Below, in pieces: positions 47,376 to 59,332 of a DNA stretch of 64,000 nt. Made by a program: the position numbers and the translations under genes. Within the stretch, counting starts at the first letter, position 1, and the number at the start of each line of letters is the position of its first letter. The DNA is from Dromaius novaehollandiae (taxonomy: Eukaryota; Chordata; Aves; Casuariiformes; Dromaiidae). The notes under the pieces were generated by a model that worked only from the letters and a program-made list of their open reading frames with translations, ran no database searches and was not told the origin of the DNA. The stretch is from the NCBI RefSeq assembly GCF_036370855.1, contig NW_026991372.1, positions 310,001-374,000 of the forward strand. The letters are read 5' to 3'.

Positions 47376-48609
47376 TGAGGGGCTCTGGCCTGGGTTGGGG
47401 CAGAAGTGCAGGCAGGCGGGATCAGGCATTTTCCTCTCAGCTCTCCGAGCTGAATCCTAGCCCTGAAGGAAAAAGCACTGGGGGGAGGCTACTCGGACAC
47501 CTGCCATGTCGAGGGCAGGGGCAGGAGCTGACCCTTCCCCGACGGACGGACGTACGGACAGACGCTGGTGCGGCGGTGACTCTTTGGATATCGTAGGTAA
47601 GGGGAGGCACGCTGGTGCCGAGCTCCAGGGCGGTTTGCCTGAACACGATGCCTGAGGCAGGAGGTTATGCATTGTGTCCGGGGCTGGGAGCTGGTCCCCG
47701 AGTCCCATGTACTTGGGAGTGCCTGCACTTGCCAGGGAGCCCGGTGCTGTTCCCAGAGCTGCGGGGAATTTCCCTTGCGTTGCCTGGACCCTCGGGGCTC
47801 TTGGGGGTGTTTCCCCTCATCGCGAGGGCTGCCAGAGCCCCTCCAGGGCTGCGTGAGGTCCCCGAACCGCTCCCGGATTTGCTTTTGGCACTCCGCAGTG
47901 TCGCTCGTGTGCCTGGGGCAGCCTGCAGGCGCCATCCTGTCAGCCGCGTTGAGCCCTGCGGCGTGCCTGGTGACCCCTCTGGTGTGCGCCAAGGCCCTTC
48001 CTCTGTATTTTGGTCTGCCCCAGAGCCCTGCACTTGCCCTCTGATGCCCTCAGGACCCCTCAGTTCACATTCTGGGTTGCCCCCGAGCCCTCTGCATGCC
48101 TTTCGGTGCGCCCCGTGGCCCCGTGTGTGTTTTGCGGCACGCCGCAGAGGTCTCTGTTTAGCTTTTTCTCCTGTCCTGGAGTTTTCTGGGTGCTTCTGGG
48201 TGTGCCCCAGGGCCCTCCTTTTGGTGCCCCCCGAGTCACTCTGTTTGCTCTATCGTTCTTTTTTTTTTTTTTTTTTTTTTCTTGACTTGTGTTGCACCCA
48301 GAGCTCTCGATTTGTTCTCTTGTGCTCCGCATACTCCCCTTTCCGCACTCTACACCCCAGGCAGGGCTCTCCCTTCAGCTCTCAGCAAGCTGCTGTCAGG
48401 AGAGTGGGGGTGCCTCTGCTGCCCTGGCAGCCCCAGCTGTCCCTGAAGGGGCTGATGGCCAGGCCCCCTGCCCAGTTCCTGCAGGCCCACAGCTGCGGGC
48501 CCTGGGGCTGGGATGAATGCCAGGTGGAGCTGGGTGGCAGGACAGGCCCCAGGTGGGGCTGATGGCAAGGGCAGGCCCACATTTGGGGGCTGGGGCTGCA
48601 GTTGGGGGG

Positions 48610-49520
48610 AGCTGGCGCTGGGGCAGGAGCTGGGCAGCGGAGCTGCCACGGAGCACGGCCCTTCGGGACCAGCCCGGCGGCCGCCCCGCGGAGGAGGTGA
48701 GCGGGGCCGGGGGAGGCGCGCTGCAGGCTGCGGGTCCCGCATGTGCCGGGGGTCCCGGCGGCTGGGAGCGTCCCGGGGCCACGGAGGCGGGGGGAGGAAG
48801 GGGGTGCGCCGGGGCTGTGGTGCGGTTTACTGCGCGGTCGGAGGAGCGCGGGGGGGGGGGGGGGGGTCTCCTGTGTCAGCTCGGGAGCGTGTCGGGGAGC
48901 AGGGGGAGGAGGGTCGTGGAGGGGCGGGGGCAGTGTCGGAGCTGAGGCGGGGCCGGTGGCGGGGGTGTCGGGGGAGCCCCGGGCCGGTGGTGGGGCCGGC
49001 GGGGCCGCGCTCGGGGCTCTGCGGCCGTTTCCGGGGGGACAGGGGGGAAGGGGAAGGGGGGCGGGACGGAAAGGAACGGAATGTGCCGAGGGTCAAAGGT
49101 GCCCCAGCGCTGCGGGTGGGGGGCGGGAGTTGGGGTGCGGGAATGCGGGGAGCCGTAGCTTTCGGCGCGGCATGCCGGGAGCAGTAGTCTTCCGGCACTG
49201 GGCTTCCGGTGGGGCCTGTTTGTTCTGAGCGCGGCATGCTGGGAGCGGTAGTCTTCCGGCACTGGGCTTCCGGGCGGCCATGTTGCTTGGCATGGCATGC
49301 CGGGAGCAGTAGTCTTCCGGCACTGGGCTTCCGGGCCGCCCTTCTCGCGTGCACGGTATGCTGGGAGGTGTAGTCTTCTCAGGCGGGGCTACCGGGTGAC
49401 CATGCTGCGCCTCTCGAGGTGGCCCCGCGGGGGGGCGGCGGCGGCAGGTCCCTGCCAGCGGGGTTCCCAGCAGGCGGCCGCGTGGCAGGCCAGGAGCTGT
49501 AGTGCCCGCTGGGTCTGTTC
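48610..49520. promoter_or_regulatory. Unit 4 CpG island 2
   Basis: The ZNF143-type cluster at 49170-49375 has a 4-bp insertion (CCTGTTTG) between motifs 1 and 2, shared only with unit 5. Confidence 0.6.
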
Positions 49521-49808
49521 CTTACTGGACATGTGTCACTCACGCCTGAGTCCCCACAGGTCACGGGGGACAGTGGAATGCCCCTGTTTTTCCCCGGTAC
49601 AGGGCAGGAAGTGTTTTCCATCTCCGATGGTGTTGCCAGACAACCTTGGAAGCTCAGAAAGAGTGTTCCTGCTGTTTGAACTAGGCAGATGAGGAGAACA
49701 CCCCCCCCCCCCCCCCCATTTCCTGGGAGGAAATAATTCTTTAATCAAGGCCATGCTAGAAGTGCTAAAGCCTTAAAGAAATAGTAAATCAAAATGTTTT
49801 GTTTTCTA

Positions 49809-50208
49809 TGTAGACGTTGCCAATTTAGCAAAGGAATTCGAGGTATCCCCGAACTGAACTGTCCTCATTATAATACAAGAAAATCACGCCCATAGGTCAG
49901 AAAGACCTGTGCCCGGGTGAAGACCCCTCCCCTGAGCATGCGTAGTTTTAAAATGGTGTGTAAGCAATATTAGAATTGTATGTAAATCACTAACCAACCG
50001 GTGTAAGAGGGAAAGTTGCAAACCTTGCAACTTGTATAAATGCTACTTGGAAAGCCGGGGGCGGGGGGGGGGGAAGTTGCGCTTGATTTGTGGGGAAAAC
50101 ACCGAGCAGCCAGGCTTGCACAACTCTGAAATAAATAAGCAAATGTCTCTCCTGAGCGTGTCATTATTGGCTTAGTGCACAGCGGGCAACGAATCCGCTT
50201 TTCGGACA
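49809..50208 (+). mobile_element. LTR-like element, unit 4
   Basis: Colinear copy; the poly-G tract is interrupted by C, as in unit 5. Confidence 0.5.
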
Positions 50209-51809
50209 GCAGCGTGACCAGGCAGGGTTGTCCCCGGGGGCTGGGGCTGTCCCTCTTGGAAATGGGGAGGGCGGGAAGAGTAGGAGGGGTGCTGCGGGCT
50301 CCTGGGGGTCGTAGCTTTGCTCAGGATTGGGGCCGGTTAGGCAGCTGCTGGGAGGAGCGGCGGTGCTGGGAGGGCACGGTGCGGAGCTGTCCTGCTGTGC
50401 AGCGCAAGGGAAAGTCGACCAGCACCGTTGCTGTCCGAGGAGCCTGGAACAGCCCGAGAGACCCTGGAACAGCCACCCCACGGACACCGTGTCACTGCCT
50501 CGCAAGGCCACCGCATGCAGGTACGTTTGACTACATCCGGCAGAAGAAATGTAAGCCGAAGGATCAGGGCAAATAGCTGCTTGTCTAGGTTTGTTACCTA
50601 GCGACGTACTGGCAAAGCTTTTTATGAACACCCGTACTCGATCGAGTGCGTATTCATTCTGTGAATATTAATTACTGCCAGACCGCGTACGTCACTGATG
50701 CTTTAAAGCAAGTCCGTGGCGCTGGGGTAGCACGTGTAGTGGAGGCTAAATGCAATAATACCTCGTTTTGATGTTGTTCTCTTATACGAAAGCACTTGGA
50801 GCAGATGAAGACATTTCTCGTCCTATTTTGTTTATTGAGTGGGCCCTGATACTGGGGAGAAGCTGCCGTGAAGCAGACCTAGTAGTCAGCTTCCTTAGAG
50901 AAGGCGTCTTGTCCTGTATTTGAGGGCTTCCGGTACGTTTTGACAGACAGTAGTGAGTGACGGGTTTCCTTTGGACCCCCCCGGGGAGCAGAAAGTTCTG
51001 CCGGGAAGGCAAAATGTTTCTTGCGGCTGGGTTGGAAGAAGCTGGCTGCTGATGCAAGGCAGTGACAATTCTGGGGAGTCGCGGGAAGTTTTGAAAAGAC
51101 GGTCGTTCCCTTTACTAGAAGGCTATGCACTTCGGTTCCTAATAGCTGTAGTAATGAAGCCAGGTAAGCGTTCGGGAGGAGCCCAAGCCACTTTTGCCTA
51201 GCGAGTATTTTGCAAGGGGGGCAGGAAAGCGCTGCGCCCTGCTCCTTGCTGCCCTCGCGTGTCTGAAAGGCGGCACTGCACGCGGGAGGGGGGGCGCGCA
51301 TGCGCATTGCGTTCCGGCGCGCTCACGGCTGCCCTCGCGTGTCGACAAGGCAGCACTGCAGCCGCCGGCGGCCACCGCTGCGTACGGAGACCGTTGCGGG
51401 CAGCCGGCGCACACGCGCGCGCTGCCGGTCGCCGCGTTGGCCGCTACTCTGCGCTCTCTCGGGGACGGGTAAGCGCAGGGGCCGCGCTCGTGCCCCCTGC
51501 CCGGTGCTCACGGACCGGGAGCGCTTTTCCCGAGAGGGCTTTTCCTTCTCGGTGCTTCCTGGGGGCGCGGGGACGGGCAGTGCCGTCTCGGAGCTGCTCC
51601 GCGGCGCTCTCTCCCCGGGGCAGCCCCAGCGCCTGCTCGCTGATGCCCGCCGCTCTCTCGGGCGCGGGCAGAGCAGCCTCGGGGCGCTCGCTGCTCGGCC
51701 TGAGCGCCGGGGTGGCGCGGCGGGCTGCGGTTGGCGCGCGGGAGCCGGCCGGCTGCAGCGCGGCGCTGCGACCACGCGAGGGTGGGGCCATTGCGGGTCT
51801 GGGCTGCCT

Positions 51810-51922
51810 CGCGCTGCGCTCCCCCGCCCCTCGCGCTCCCCCCGCCCCTCGCGCTCCCCCCGCCCCTCGCGCTCCCCCGCCCCTCGCGCTCCCCCCGCCC
51901 CTCGCGCTCCCCCCGCCCCTCT
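51810..51922 (+). repeat. GC-box minisatellite, unit 5 (6 GC boxes)
   Basis: All spacings are 17-18 bp; the 23-bp form is absent except for the opening GCGCTGCGCT. Two copies have one C fewer. Confidence 0.92.
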
Positions 51923-51934
51923 CGCGCGGTCCTG

Positions 51935-52314
51935 GGCCGGCGCACGCGCGGTGCGGCGGCGCGAGCCCTGGGCGGCCGGCGCACGCGCGGTGCGGCGGCG
52001 CGAGCCCTGGGCGGCCGGCGCACGCGCGGTGCGGCGGCGCGAGCCCTGGGCGGCCGGCGCACGCGCGGTGCGGCGGCGCGAGCCCTGGGCGGCCGGCGCA
52101 CGCGCGGTGCGGCGGCGCGAGCCCTGGGCGGCCGGCGCACGCGCGGTGCGGCGGCGCGAGCCCTGGGCGGCCGGCGCACGCGCGGTGCGGCGGCGCGAGC
52201 CCTGGGCGGCCGGCGCACGCGCGGTGCGGCGGCGCGAGCCCTGGGCGGCCGGCGCACGCGCGGTGCGGCGGCGCGAGCCCTGGGCGGCCGGCGCACGCGC
52301 GGTGCGGCGGCGGG
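51935..52314 (+). repeat. 39-bp minisatellite, unit 5 (10 copies)
   Basis: Cores from 51941 to 52292 at exactly 39 bp, the largest expansion in the window. Confidence 0.95.
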
Positions 52315-53844
52315 CAAGATGGCGGCGAGCAGGGCGGGTGTTTTCGCTGGACGGCGGCGGGCGAGGGCAGAGGCGGGCTGGAGTCGAGCATGTGGGGGCC
52401 GCGGTGAGGCGAGGTGAGGCGAGCGTGCGCCTTCGGGTGGCCGCGGGTGTCGGGCTGTGTCCTGCCAGCCGGGGCCGTCGCTGCGTGGAGGCGGCGGGGC
52501 GGGGGGGGGAGTCGGGCCCGGCGCCGCGCCGCGCCGCGCCGGGTCTGCGCGGCGCCGGGTCTGCCGGAGCGCGGCTCTGACTCTCCCTTTTGCGTGTGTC
52601 GCCTGTAGGGCCCCGGTTCCTCCCCAGCGCGGGCCGGGGCGTGCGCTCGCCCCTGCGGACGCAGCCTGGAGGAGTGTGTGGGGGGTGTCTGCGCAGGGGT
52701 CTGGATGTCTCTAGCAGCGGCACGGCAGCCTGATGCCTCCTCTCGTCTGGGACGCGGGGTCCTTGGGGAGTTCCCTGCTGCCTCCTCTGGCATTCTCTGC
52801 GAGCTCATAGATCCCTCCACCTCCTCTCCCCCCCCCCCCCCGCCCCGCTCCCCTGTCTGGTGGGGTGGGAGACCGGTGGCTGCTCCCGCCGAGCTGAGAG
52901 CCACGTAGGGCACCCCTGTGTGCTCACTACGCATCTGGGATGGCACCCCTGCCCTGAGGGCCCCGCAGAGTCCCACCCTTCCTGCAACCAGCCCCCCCAG
53001 AGCCATTAAACCACCCACAAATCCTGCCCCAACACCCCCACAGGCCCCAAAACGCCTCCGAGCCCTGCCGCAATGTTGTCACTGACTCCAGACCTTCCCC
53101 TGCACTCTGTGCAAGGCCCCAAACATTCCTCAAACTGCTGCCAGACCCAGTGCTCGCAGCAGTGAGGCGTTCTAACAAAGATGGGGTGCGATCTGCGTCT
53201 CCGCCTCGACTCAGTCCCGCTTTAGAGAAACAGGAACTTAGAGCACTTCCTGGTGAAGAGTGTTGATGGGTGAATGTGCGGATGACAAAGAGACTTTTCT
53301 CTCTTTTCTTCTGAGCCGCCTCTCAGAAGCCTCTGTGTGTGCACGATGTGGCTGATCTGGGATAATCGTGCTGCGCGCAGTGCTTAAGGAGAACATTGCC
53401 CTAAAATGGAGGGCTAAGGAATAGCCTAAAAAACCTAAAAGGCTCGGGAAGAGCCAAAGAGAACACCGATGGGCTCTGAGAAGCCCCAGTGATGCTAGCG
53501 AAAACAGCGTGGCTTTTAGGCACCTCCTCAGAGCAGCAGCAATGTCTCGCTCCAGCCTATGGGGCAATGGGGACTCTTAATTACCGCCTTGAATTACCAC
53601 AAGTGTTGCAAAAGCAGAAGGGACTAGGGAGCATGCAGAGCAGGTTATGGACTATATGTCAAGTTTAAACAAGCAACAAGCCCCTCTGCAAACAGAAACA
53701 GGTTTAGCCCTAAGTAATAGACGAAGGTAGCTGTGAGTAACGTGAAGCGAAGCGGTGACGTCAGTCACCCCGAAAGCCTCGGAGAAGCGGTCTGAAAATC
53801 TGGTACCCTCGCGGCCTCGGCAGTCTTTTTGGTTTGTTTGGCAG

Positions 53845-56485
53845 GGTAGCCCACCGAAGGGGGACATCTCGAAGAGAAGCAGCAAGACCTGGGGATCCGG
53901 TGGTTCATTTTGGTCGTCGCCTGTGAGGCCAGCATGCAAGAGTAAGAGGAAGCTAGGAGCAGTCTCAAAAAGGTAATAGGTCTGAAAGGGAGACAGGCAA
54001 ATCGAGGGCTGTCGTTCCTCCACGTAGTTAAAGACCGAGAGAGTTGTCGGTTAAGCGCATGCATACGAGGGTTTGCGAACAGTAACAATAACACTGAAGC
54101 GGAATAAAAATAAGGTTTCGTGGAAGATGGCGTTAGGAAGGTACTAGGCGACGTGCCCGCCTGCCTAATAACCTAGCCCTAATTGCTGTGTGTAACGTTT
54201 CCAGACCGTTTACCCTGCAACGTATGGTGCAAAGTGCCGTATTAAGACCTTTCCCTTAAGGAAAAGAAGAAGAAAAAAAGAAAAAAAAGGGGGAAAAAGA
54301 AAACAGGGTAAAGAGAAAAAGATCATGCATAAACCTAAGCGTTTCACTGGAAGTAAAACGCGAGTTTATCGCTTCCTTACAGAGGTGGAACCAAGGACAG
54401 CAAATGCTGACGAGGAGAAGAGACGGACGAGCGTTTGCTTGCGGTTAATACCGAAGGGACGGGATGAAACAAGGAAGCCAGAATGCAGCGGCCCCTCGAT
54501 ATCACCAGGAACTGCTACAGGAGGAGGCGTTCTGGCACGGGTAACTAGGGTAAGTATGGCTAATGACCGTTAGCAGTTATTTCGGCCTCCCCGAGGCAGC
54601 GCTGAGGACTGAGTAACCCGTTCCTGCCCTGTGGCTGCTGTTCCCTGTATCTGCCTTAGCTTTGCTTTGGCTGTTTCTCTTTTGTTTTGTTATCGTACAC
54701 GCAGCTACGGAAAGGAATAGATGTCATACTTACTTTTTTAGATTAATTGCCACGGCTGAAGTTGAAGAGACCAAGAAACGTAAGCCGCGAAGGGGCACAT
54801 CTTGAAGAGAGGGGGCTAGACCTAGCGATCCAGTTGTTCGTTTTGGTCGTCGCCTGTGAGGCCAGCATGCAAGAGTAAGAGGAAGCTAGGAGCAGTCTCA
54901 AAAAGGTAATAGGTCTGAAAGGGAGACAGGCAAATCGAGGGCTGTCGTTCCTCCACGTAGTTAAAGACCGAGAGAGTTGTCGGTTAAGCGCATGCATACG
55001 AGGGTTTGCGAACAGTAACAATAACACTGAAGCGGAATAAAAATAGGGTTTCGTGGAAGATGGCGTTAGGAAGGTATTAGGCGACGTGCCCGCCTGCCTA
55101 ATAACCTAGCCCTAATTGCTGTGTGTAACGTTTCCAGACCGTTTACCCTGCAACGTATGGTGCAAAGTGCCGTATTAAGACCTTTCCCTTAAGGAAAAGA
55201 AGAAGAAAAAAAGAAAAACAAGGGGGAAAAAGAAAACAGGGTAAAGAGAAAAAGATCATGCATAAACCTAAGCGTTTCACTGGAAGTAAAACGCGAGTTT
55301 ATCGCTTCCTTACAGAGGTGGAACCAAGGACAGCAAATGCTGACGAGGAGAAGAGACGGACGAGCGTTTGCTTGCGGTTAATACCGAAGGGACGGGATGA
55401 AACAAGGAAGCCAGAATGCAGCGGCCCCTCGATATCACCAGGAACTGCTACAGGAGGAGGCGTTCTGGCACGGGTAACTAGGGTAAGTATGGCTAATGAC
55501 CGTTAGCAGTTATTTCGGCCTCCCCGAGGCAGCGCTGAGGACTGAGTAACCCGTTCCTGCCCTGTGGCTGCTGTTCCCTGTATCTGCCTTAGCTTTGCTT
55601 TGGCTGTTTCTCTTTTGTTTTGTTATCGTACACGCAGCTACGGAAAGGAATAGATGTCATACTTACTTTTTTAGATTAATTGCCACGGCTGAAGTTGAAG
55701 AGACCAAGAAACGTAAGCCGCGAAGGGGCACATCTTGAAGAGAGGGGGCTAGACCTAGCGATGCAGTTGTTCGTTTTGGTCGTCGCCTGTGAGGCCAGCA
55801 TGCAAGAGTAAGAGGAAGCTAGGAGCAGTCTCAAAAAGGTAATAGGTCTGAAAGGGAGACAGGCAAATCGAGGGCTGTCGTTCCTCCACGTAGTTAAAGA
55901 CCGAGAGAGTTGTCGGTTAAGCGCATGCATACGAGGGTTTGCGAACAGTAACAATAACACTGAAGCGGAATAAAAATAAGGTTTCGTGGAAGATGGCGTT
56001 AGGAAGGTATTAGGCGACGTGCCCGCCTGCCTAATAACCTAGCCCTAATTGCTGTGTGTAACGTTTCCAGATCGTTTACCCTGCAACGTATGGTGCAAAG
56101 TGCCGTATTAAGACCTTTCCCTTAAGGAAAAGAAGAAGAAAAAAAAGAAAAAAAAGGGGGGAAAAGAAAACAGGGTAAAGAGAAAAAGATCATGCATAAA
56201 CCTAAGCGTTTCACTGGAAGTAAAACGCAAGTTTATCGCTTCCTTACAGAGATGGAACCAAGGACAGCAAATGCTGACGAGGAGAAGAGACGGACGAGCG
56301 TTTGCTTGCGGTTAATACCGAAGGGACGGGATGAAACAAGGAAGCCAGAATGCAGCGGCCCCTCGATATCACCAGGAACTGCTACAGGAGGAGGCGTTCT
56401 GGCACGGGTAACTAGGGTAAGTATGGCTAATGACCGTTAGCAGTTATTTCGGCCTCCCCGAGGCAGCGCTGAGGACTAAGTAACC
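53845..56485 (+). repeat. Nested 933-bp repeat array, unit 5 (about 2.8 copies)
   Basis: Same layout. The first copy has GTACTAGG (about 54,141) where others read GTATTAGG, weakening the hairpin stem. Confidence 0.95.
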
Positions 56486-57723
56486 TGAGGGGCTCTGGCC
56501 TGGGTTGGGGCAGAAGTGCAGGCAGGCGGGATCAGGCATTTTCCTCTCAGCTCTCCGAGCTGAATCCTAGCCCTGAAGGAAAAAGCACTGGGGGGAGGCT
56601 ACTCGGACACCTGCCATGTCGAGGGCAGGGGCAGGAGCTGACCCTTCCCCGACGGACGGACGTACGGACAGACGCTGGTGCGGCGGTGACTCTTTGGATA
56701 TCGTAGGTAAGGGGAGGCACGCTGGTGCCGAGCTCCAGGGCGGTTTGCCTGAACACGATGCCTGAGGCAGGAGGTTATGCATTGTGTCCGGGGCTGGGAG
56801 CTGGTCCCCGAGTCCCATGTACTTGGGAGTGCCTGCACTTGCCAGGGAGCCCGGTGCTGTTCCCAGAGCTGCGGGGAATTTCCCTTGCGTTGCCTGGACC
56901 CTCGGGGCTCTTGGGGGTGTTTCCCCTCATCGCGAGGGCTGCCAGAGCCCCTCCAGGGCTGCGTGAGGTCCCCGAACCGCTCCCGGATTTGCTTTTGGCA
57001 CTCCGCAGTGTCGCTCGTGTGCCTGGGGCAGCCTGCAGGCGCCATCCTGTCAGCCGCGTTGAGCCCTGCGGCGTGCCTGGTGACCCCTCTGGTGTGCGCC
57101 AAGGCCCTTCCTCTGTATTTTGGTCTGCCCCAGAGCCCTGCACTTGCCCTCTGATGCCCTCAGGACCCCTCAGTTCACATTCTGGGTTGCCCCCGAGCCC
57201 TCTGCATGCCTTTCGGTGCGCCCCGTGGCCCCGTGTGTGTTTTGCGGCACGCCGCAGAGGTCTCTGTTTAGCTTTTTCTCCTGTCCTGGAGTTTTCTGGG
57301 TGCTTCTGGGTGTGCCCCAGGGCCCTCCTTTTGGTGCCCCCCGAGTCACTCTGTTTGCTCTATCGTTGTTCTTTTTTTTTTTTTTTTTTTTTTTCTTGAC
57401 TTGTGTTGCACCCAGAGCTCTCGATTTGTTCTCTTGTGCTCCGCATACTCCCCTTTCCGCACTCTACACCCCAGGCAGGGCTCTCCCTTCAGCTCTCAGC
57501 AAGCTGCTGTCAGGAGAGTGGGGGTGCCTCTGCTGCCCTGGCAGCCCCAGCTGTCCCTGAAGGGGCTGATGGCCAGGCCCCCTGCCCAGTTCCTGCAGGC
57601 CCACAGCTGCGGGCCCTGGGGCTGGGATGAATGCCAGGTGGAGCTGGGTGGCAGGACAGGCCCCAGGTGGGGCTGATGGCAAGGGCAGGCCCACATTTGG
57701 GGGCTGGGGCTGCAGTTGGGGGG

Positions 57724-58640
57724 AGCTGGCGCTGGGGCAGGAGCTGGGCAGCGGAGCTGCCACGGAGCACGGCCCTTCGGGCCCAGCCCGGCGGCCGCCC
57801 CGCGGAGGAGGTGAGCGGGGCCGGGGGAGGCGCGCTGCAGGCTGCGGGTCCCGCATGTGCCGGGGGTCCCGGCGGCTGGGAGCGTCCCGGGGCCACGGAG
57901 GCGGGGGGAGGAAGGGGGTGCGCCGGGGCTGTGGTGCGGTTTACTGCGCGGTCGGAGGAGCGCGGGGGGGGGGGGGGGGGGGGGGTCTCCTGTGTCAGCT
58001 CGGGAGCGTGTCGGGGAGCAGGGGGAGGAGGGTCGTGGAGGGGCGGGGGCAGTGTCGGAGCTGAGGCGGGGCCGGTGGCGGGGGTGTCGGGGGAGCCCCG
58101 GGCCGGTGGTGGGGCCGGCGGGGCCGCGCTCGGGGCTCTGCGGCCGTTTCCGGGGGGACAGGGGGGAAGGGGAAGGGGGGCGGGACGGAAAGGAACGGAA
58201 TGTGCCGAGGGTCAAAGGTGCCCCAGCGCTGCGGGTGGGGGGCGGGAGTTGGGGTGCGGGACTGCGGGGAGCCGTAGCTTTCGGCGCGGCATGCCGGGAG
58301 CAGTAGTCTTCCGGCACTGGGCTTCCGGTGGGGCCTGTTTGTTCTGAGCGCGGCATGCTGGGAGCGGTAGTCTTCCGGCACTGGGCTTCCGGGCGGCCAT
58401 GTTGCTTGGCATGGCATGCCGGGAGCAGTAGTCTTCCGGCACTGGGCTTCCGGGCCGCCCTTCTCGCGTGCACGGTATGCTGGGAGGTGTAGTCTTCTCA
58501 GGCGGGGCTACCGGGTGACCATGCTGCGCCTCTCGAGGTGGCCCCGCGGGGGGGCGGCGGCGGCAGGTCCCTGCCAGCGGGGTTCCCAGCAGGCGGCCGC
58601 GTGGCAGGCCAGGAGCTGTAGTGCCCGCTGGGTCTGTTCC
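57724..58640. promoter_or_regulatory. Unit 5 CpG island 2
   Basis: The ZNF143-type cluster is at 58289-58494 and has the same 4-bp insertion as unit 4. The poly-G tract near 57,964 is the longest in the window (over 20 G). Confidence 0.6.
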
Positions 58641-58928
58641 TTACTGGACATGTGTCACTCACGCCTGAGTCCCCACAGGTCACGGGGGACAGTGGAATGC
58701 CCCTGTTTTTCCCCGGTACAGGGCAGGAAGTGTTTTCCATCTCCAATGGTGTTGCCAGACAACCTTGGAAGCTCAGAAAGAGTGTTCCTGCTGTTTGAAC
58801 TAGGCAGATGAGGAGAACACCCCCCCCCCCCCCCCCCATTTCCTGGGAGGAAATAATTCTTTAATCAAGGCCATGCTAGAAGTGCTAAAGCCTTAAAGAA
58901 ATAGTAAATCAAAATGTTTTGTTTTCTA

Positions 58929-59332
58929 TGTAGACGTTGCCAATTTAGCAAAGGAATTCGAGGTATCCCCGAACTGAACTGTCCTCATTATAATACAAGA
59001 AAATCACGCCCATAGGTCAGAAAGACCTGTGCCCGGGTGAAGACCCCTCCCCTGAGCATGCGTAGTTTTAAAATGGTGTGTAAGCAATATTAGAATTGTA
59101 TGTAAATCACTAACCAACCGGTGTAAGAGGGAAAGTTGCAAACCTTGCAACTTGTATAAATGCTACTTGGAAAGCCGGGGGCGGGGGGGGGGGGGGGAAG
59201 TTGCGCTTGATTTGTGGGGAAAACACCGAGCAGCCAGGCTTGCACAACTCTGAAATAAATAAGCAAATGTCTCTCCTGAGCGTGTCATTATTGGCTTAGT
59301 GCACAGCGGGCAACGAATCCGCTTTTCGGACA
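58929..59332 (+). mobile_element. LTR-like element, unit 5
   Basis: Colinear copy with TATA and AATAAATAA intact. Confidence 0.5.

Larger units (their letters stand above)
38953..50715 (+). repeat. Macrosatellite unit 4 (11,763 bp, six nested 933-bp repeats)
   Basis: The longest unit. Its left part carries the diagnostic variants of units 1-3. From about 41,140 rightwards it carries those of units 5-6, so it looks like a recombinant (see findings). Confidence 0.97.
51240..52615 (+). promoter_or_regulatory. Unit 5 CpG island 1
   Basis: The NRF1 palindrome is at 51295-51306 and the YY1 motif at 52315-52326. Ten 39-bp repeats precede the YY1 motif. It carries the ACACGCGCGCGC variant shared with unit 6. 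Confidence 0.65.
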
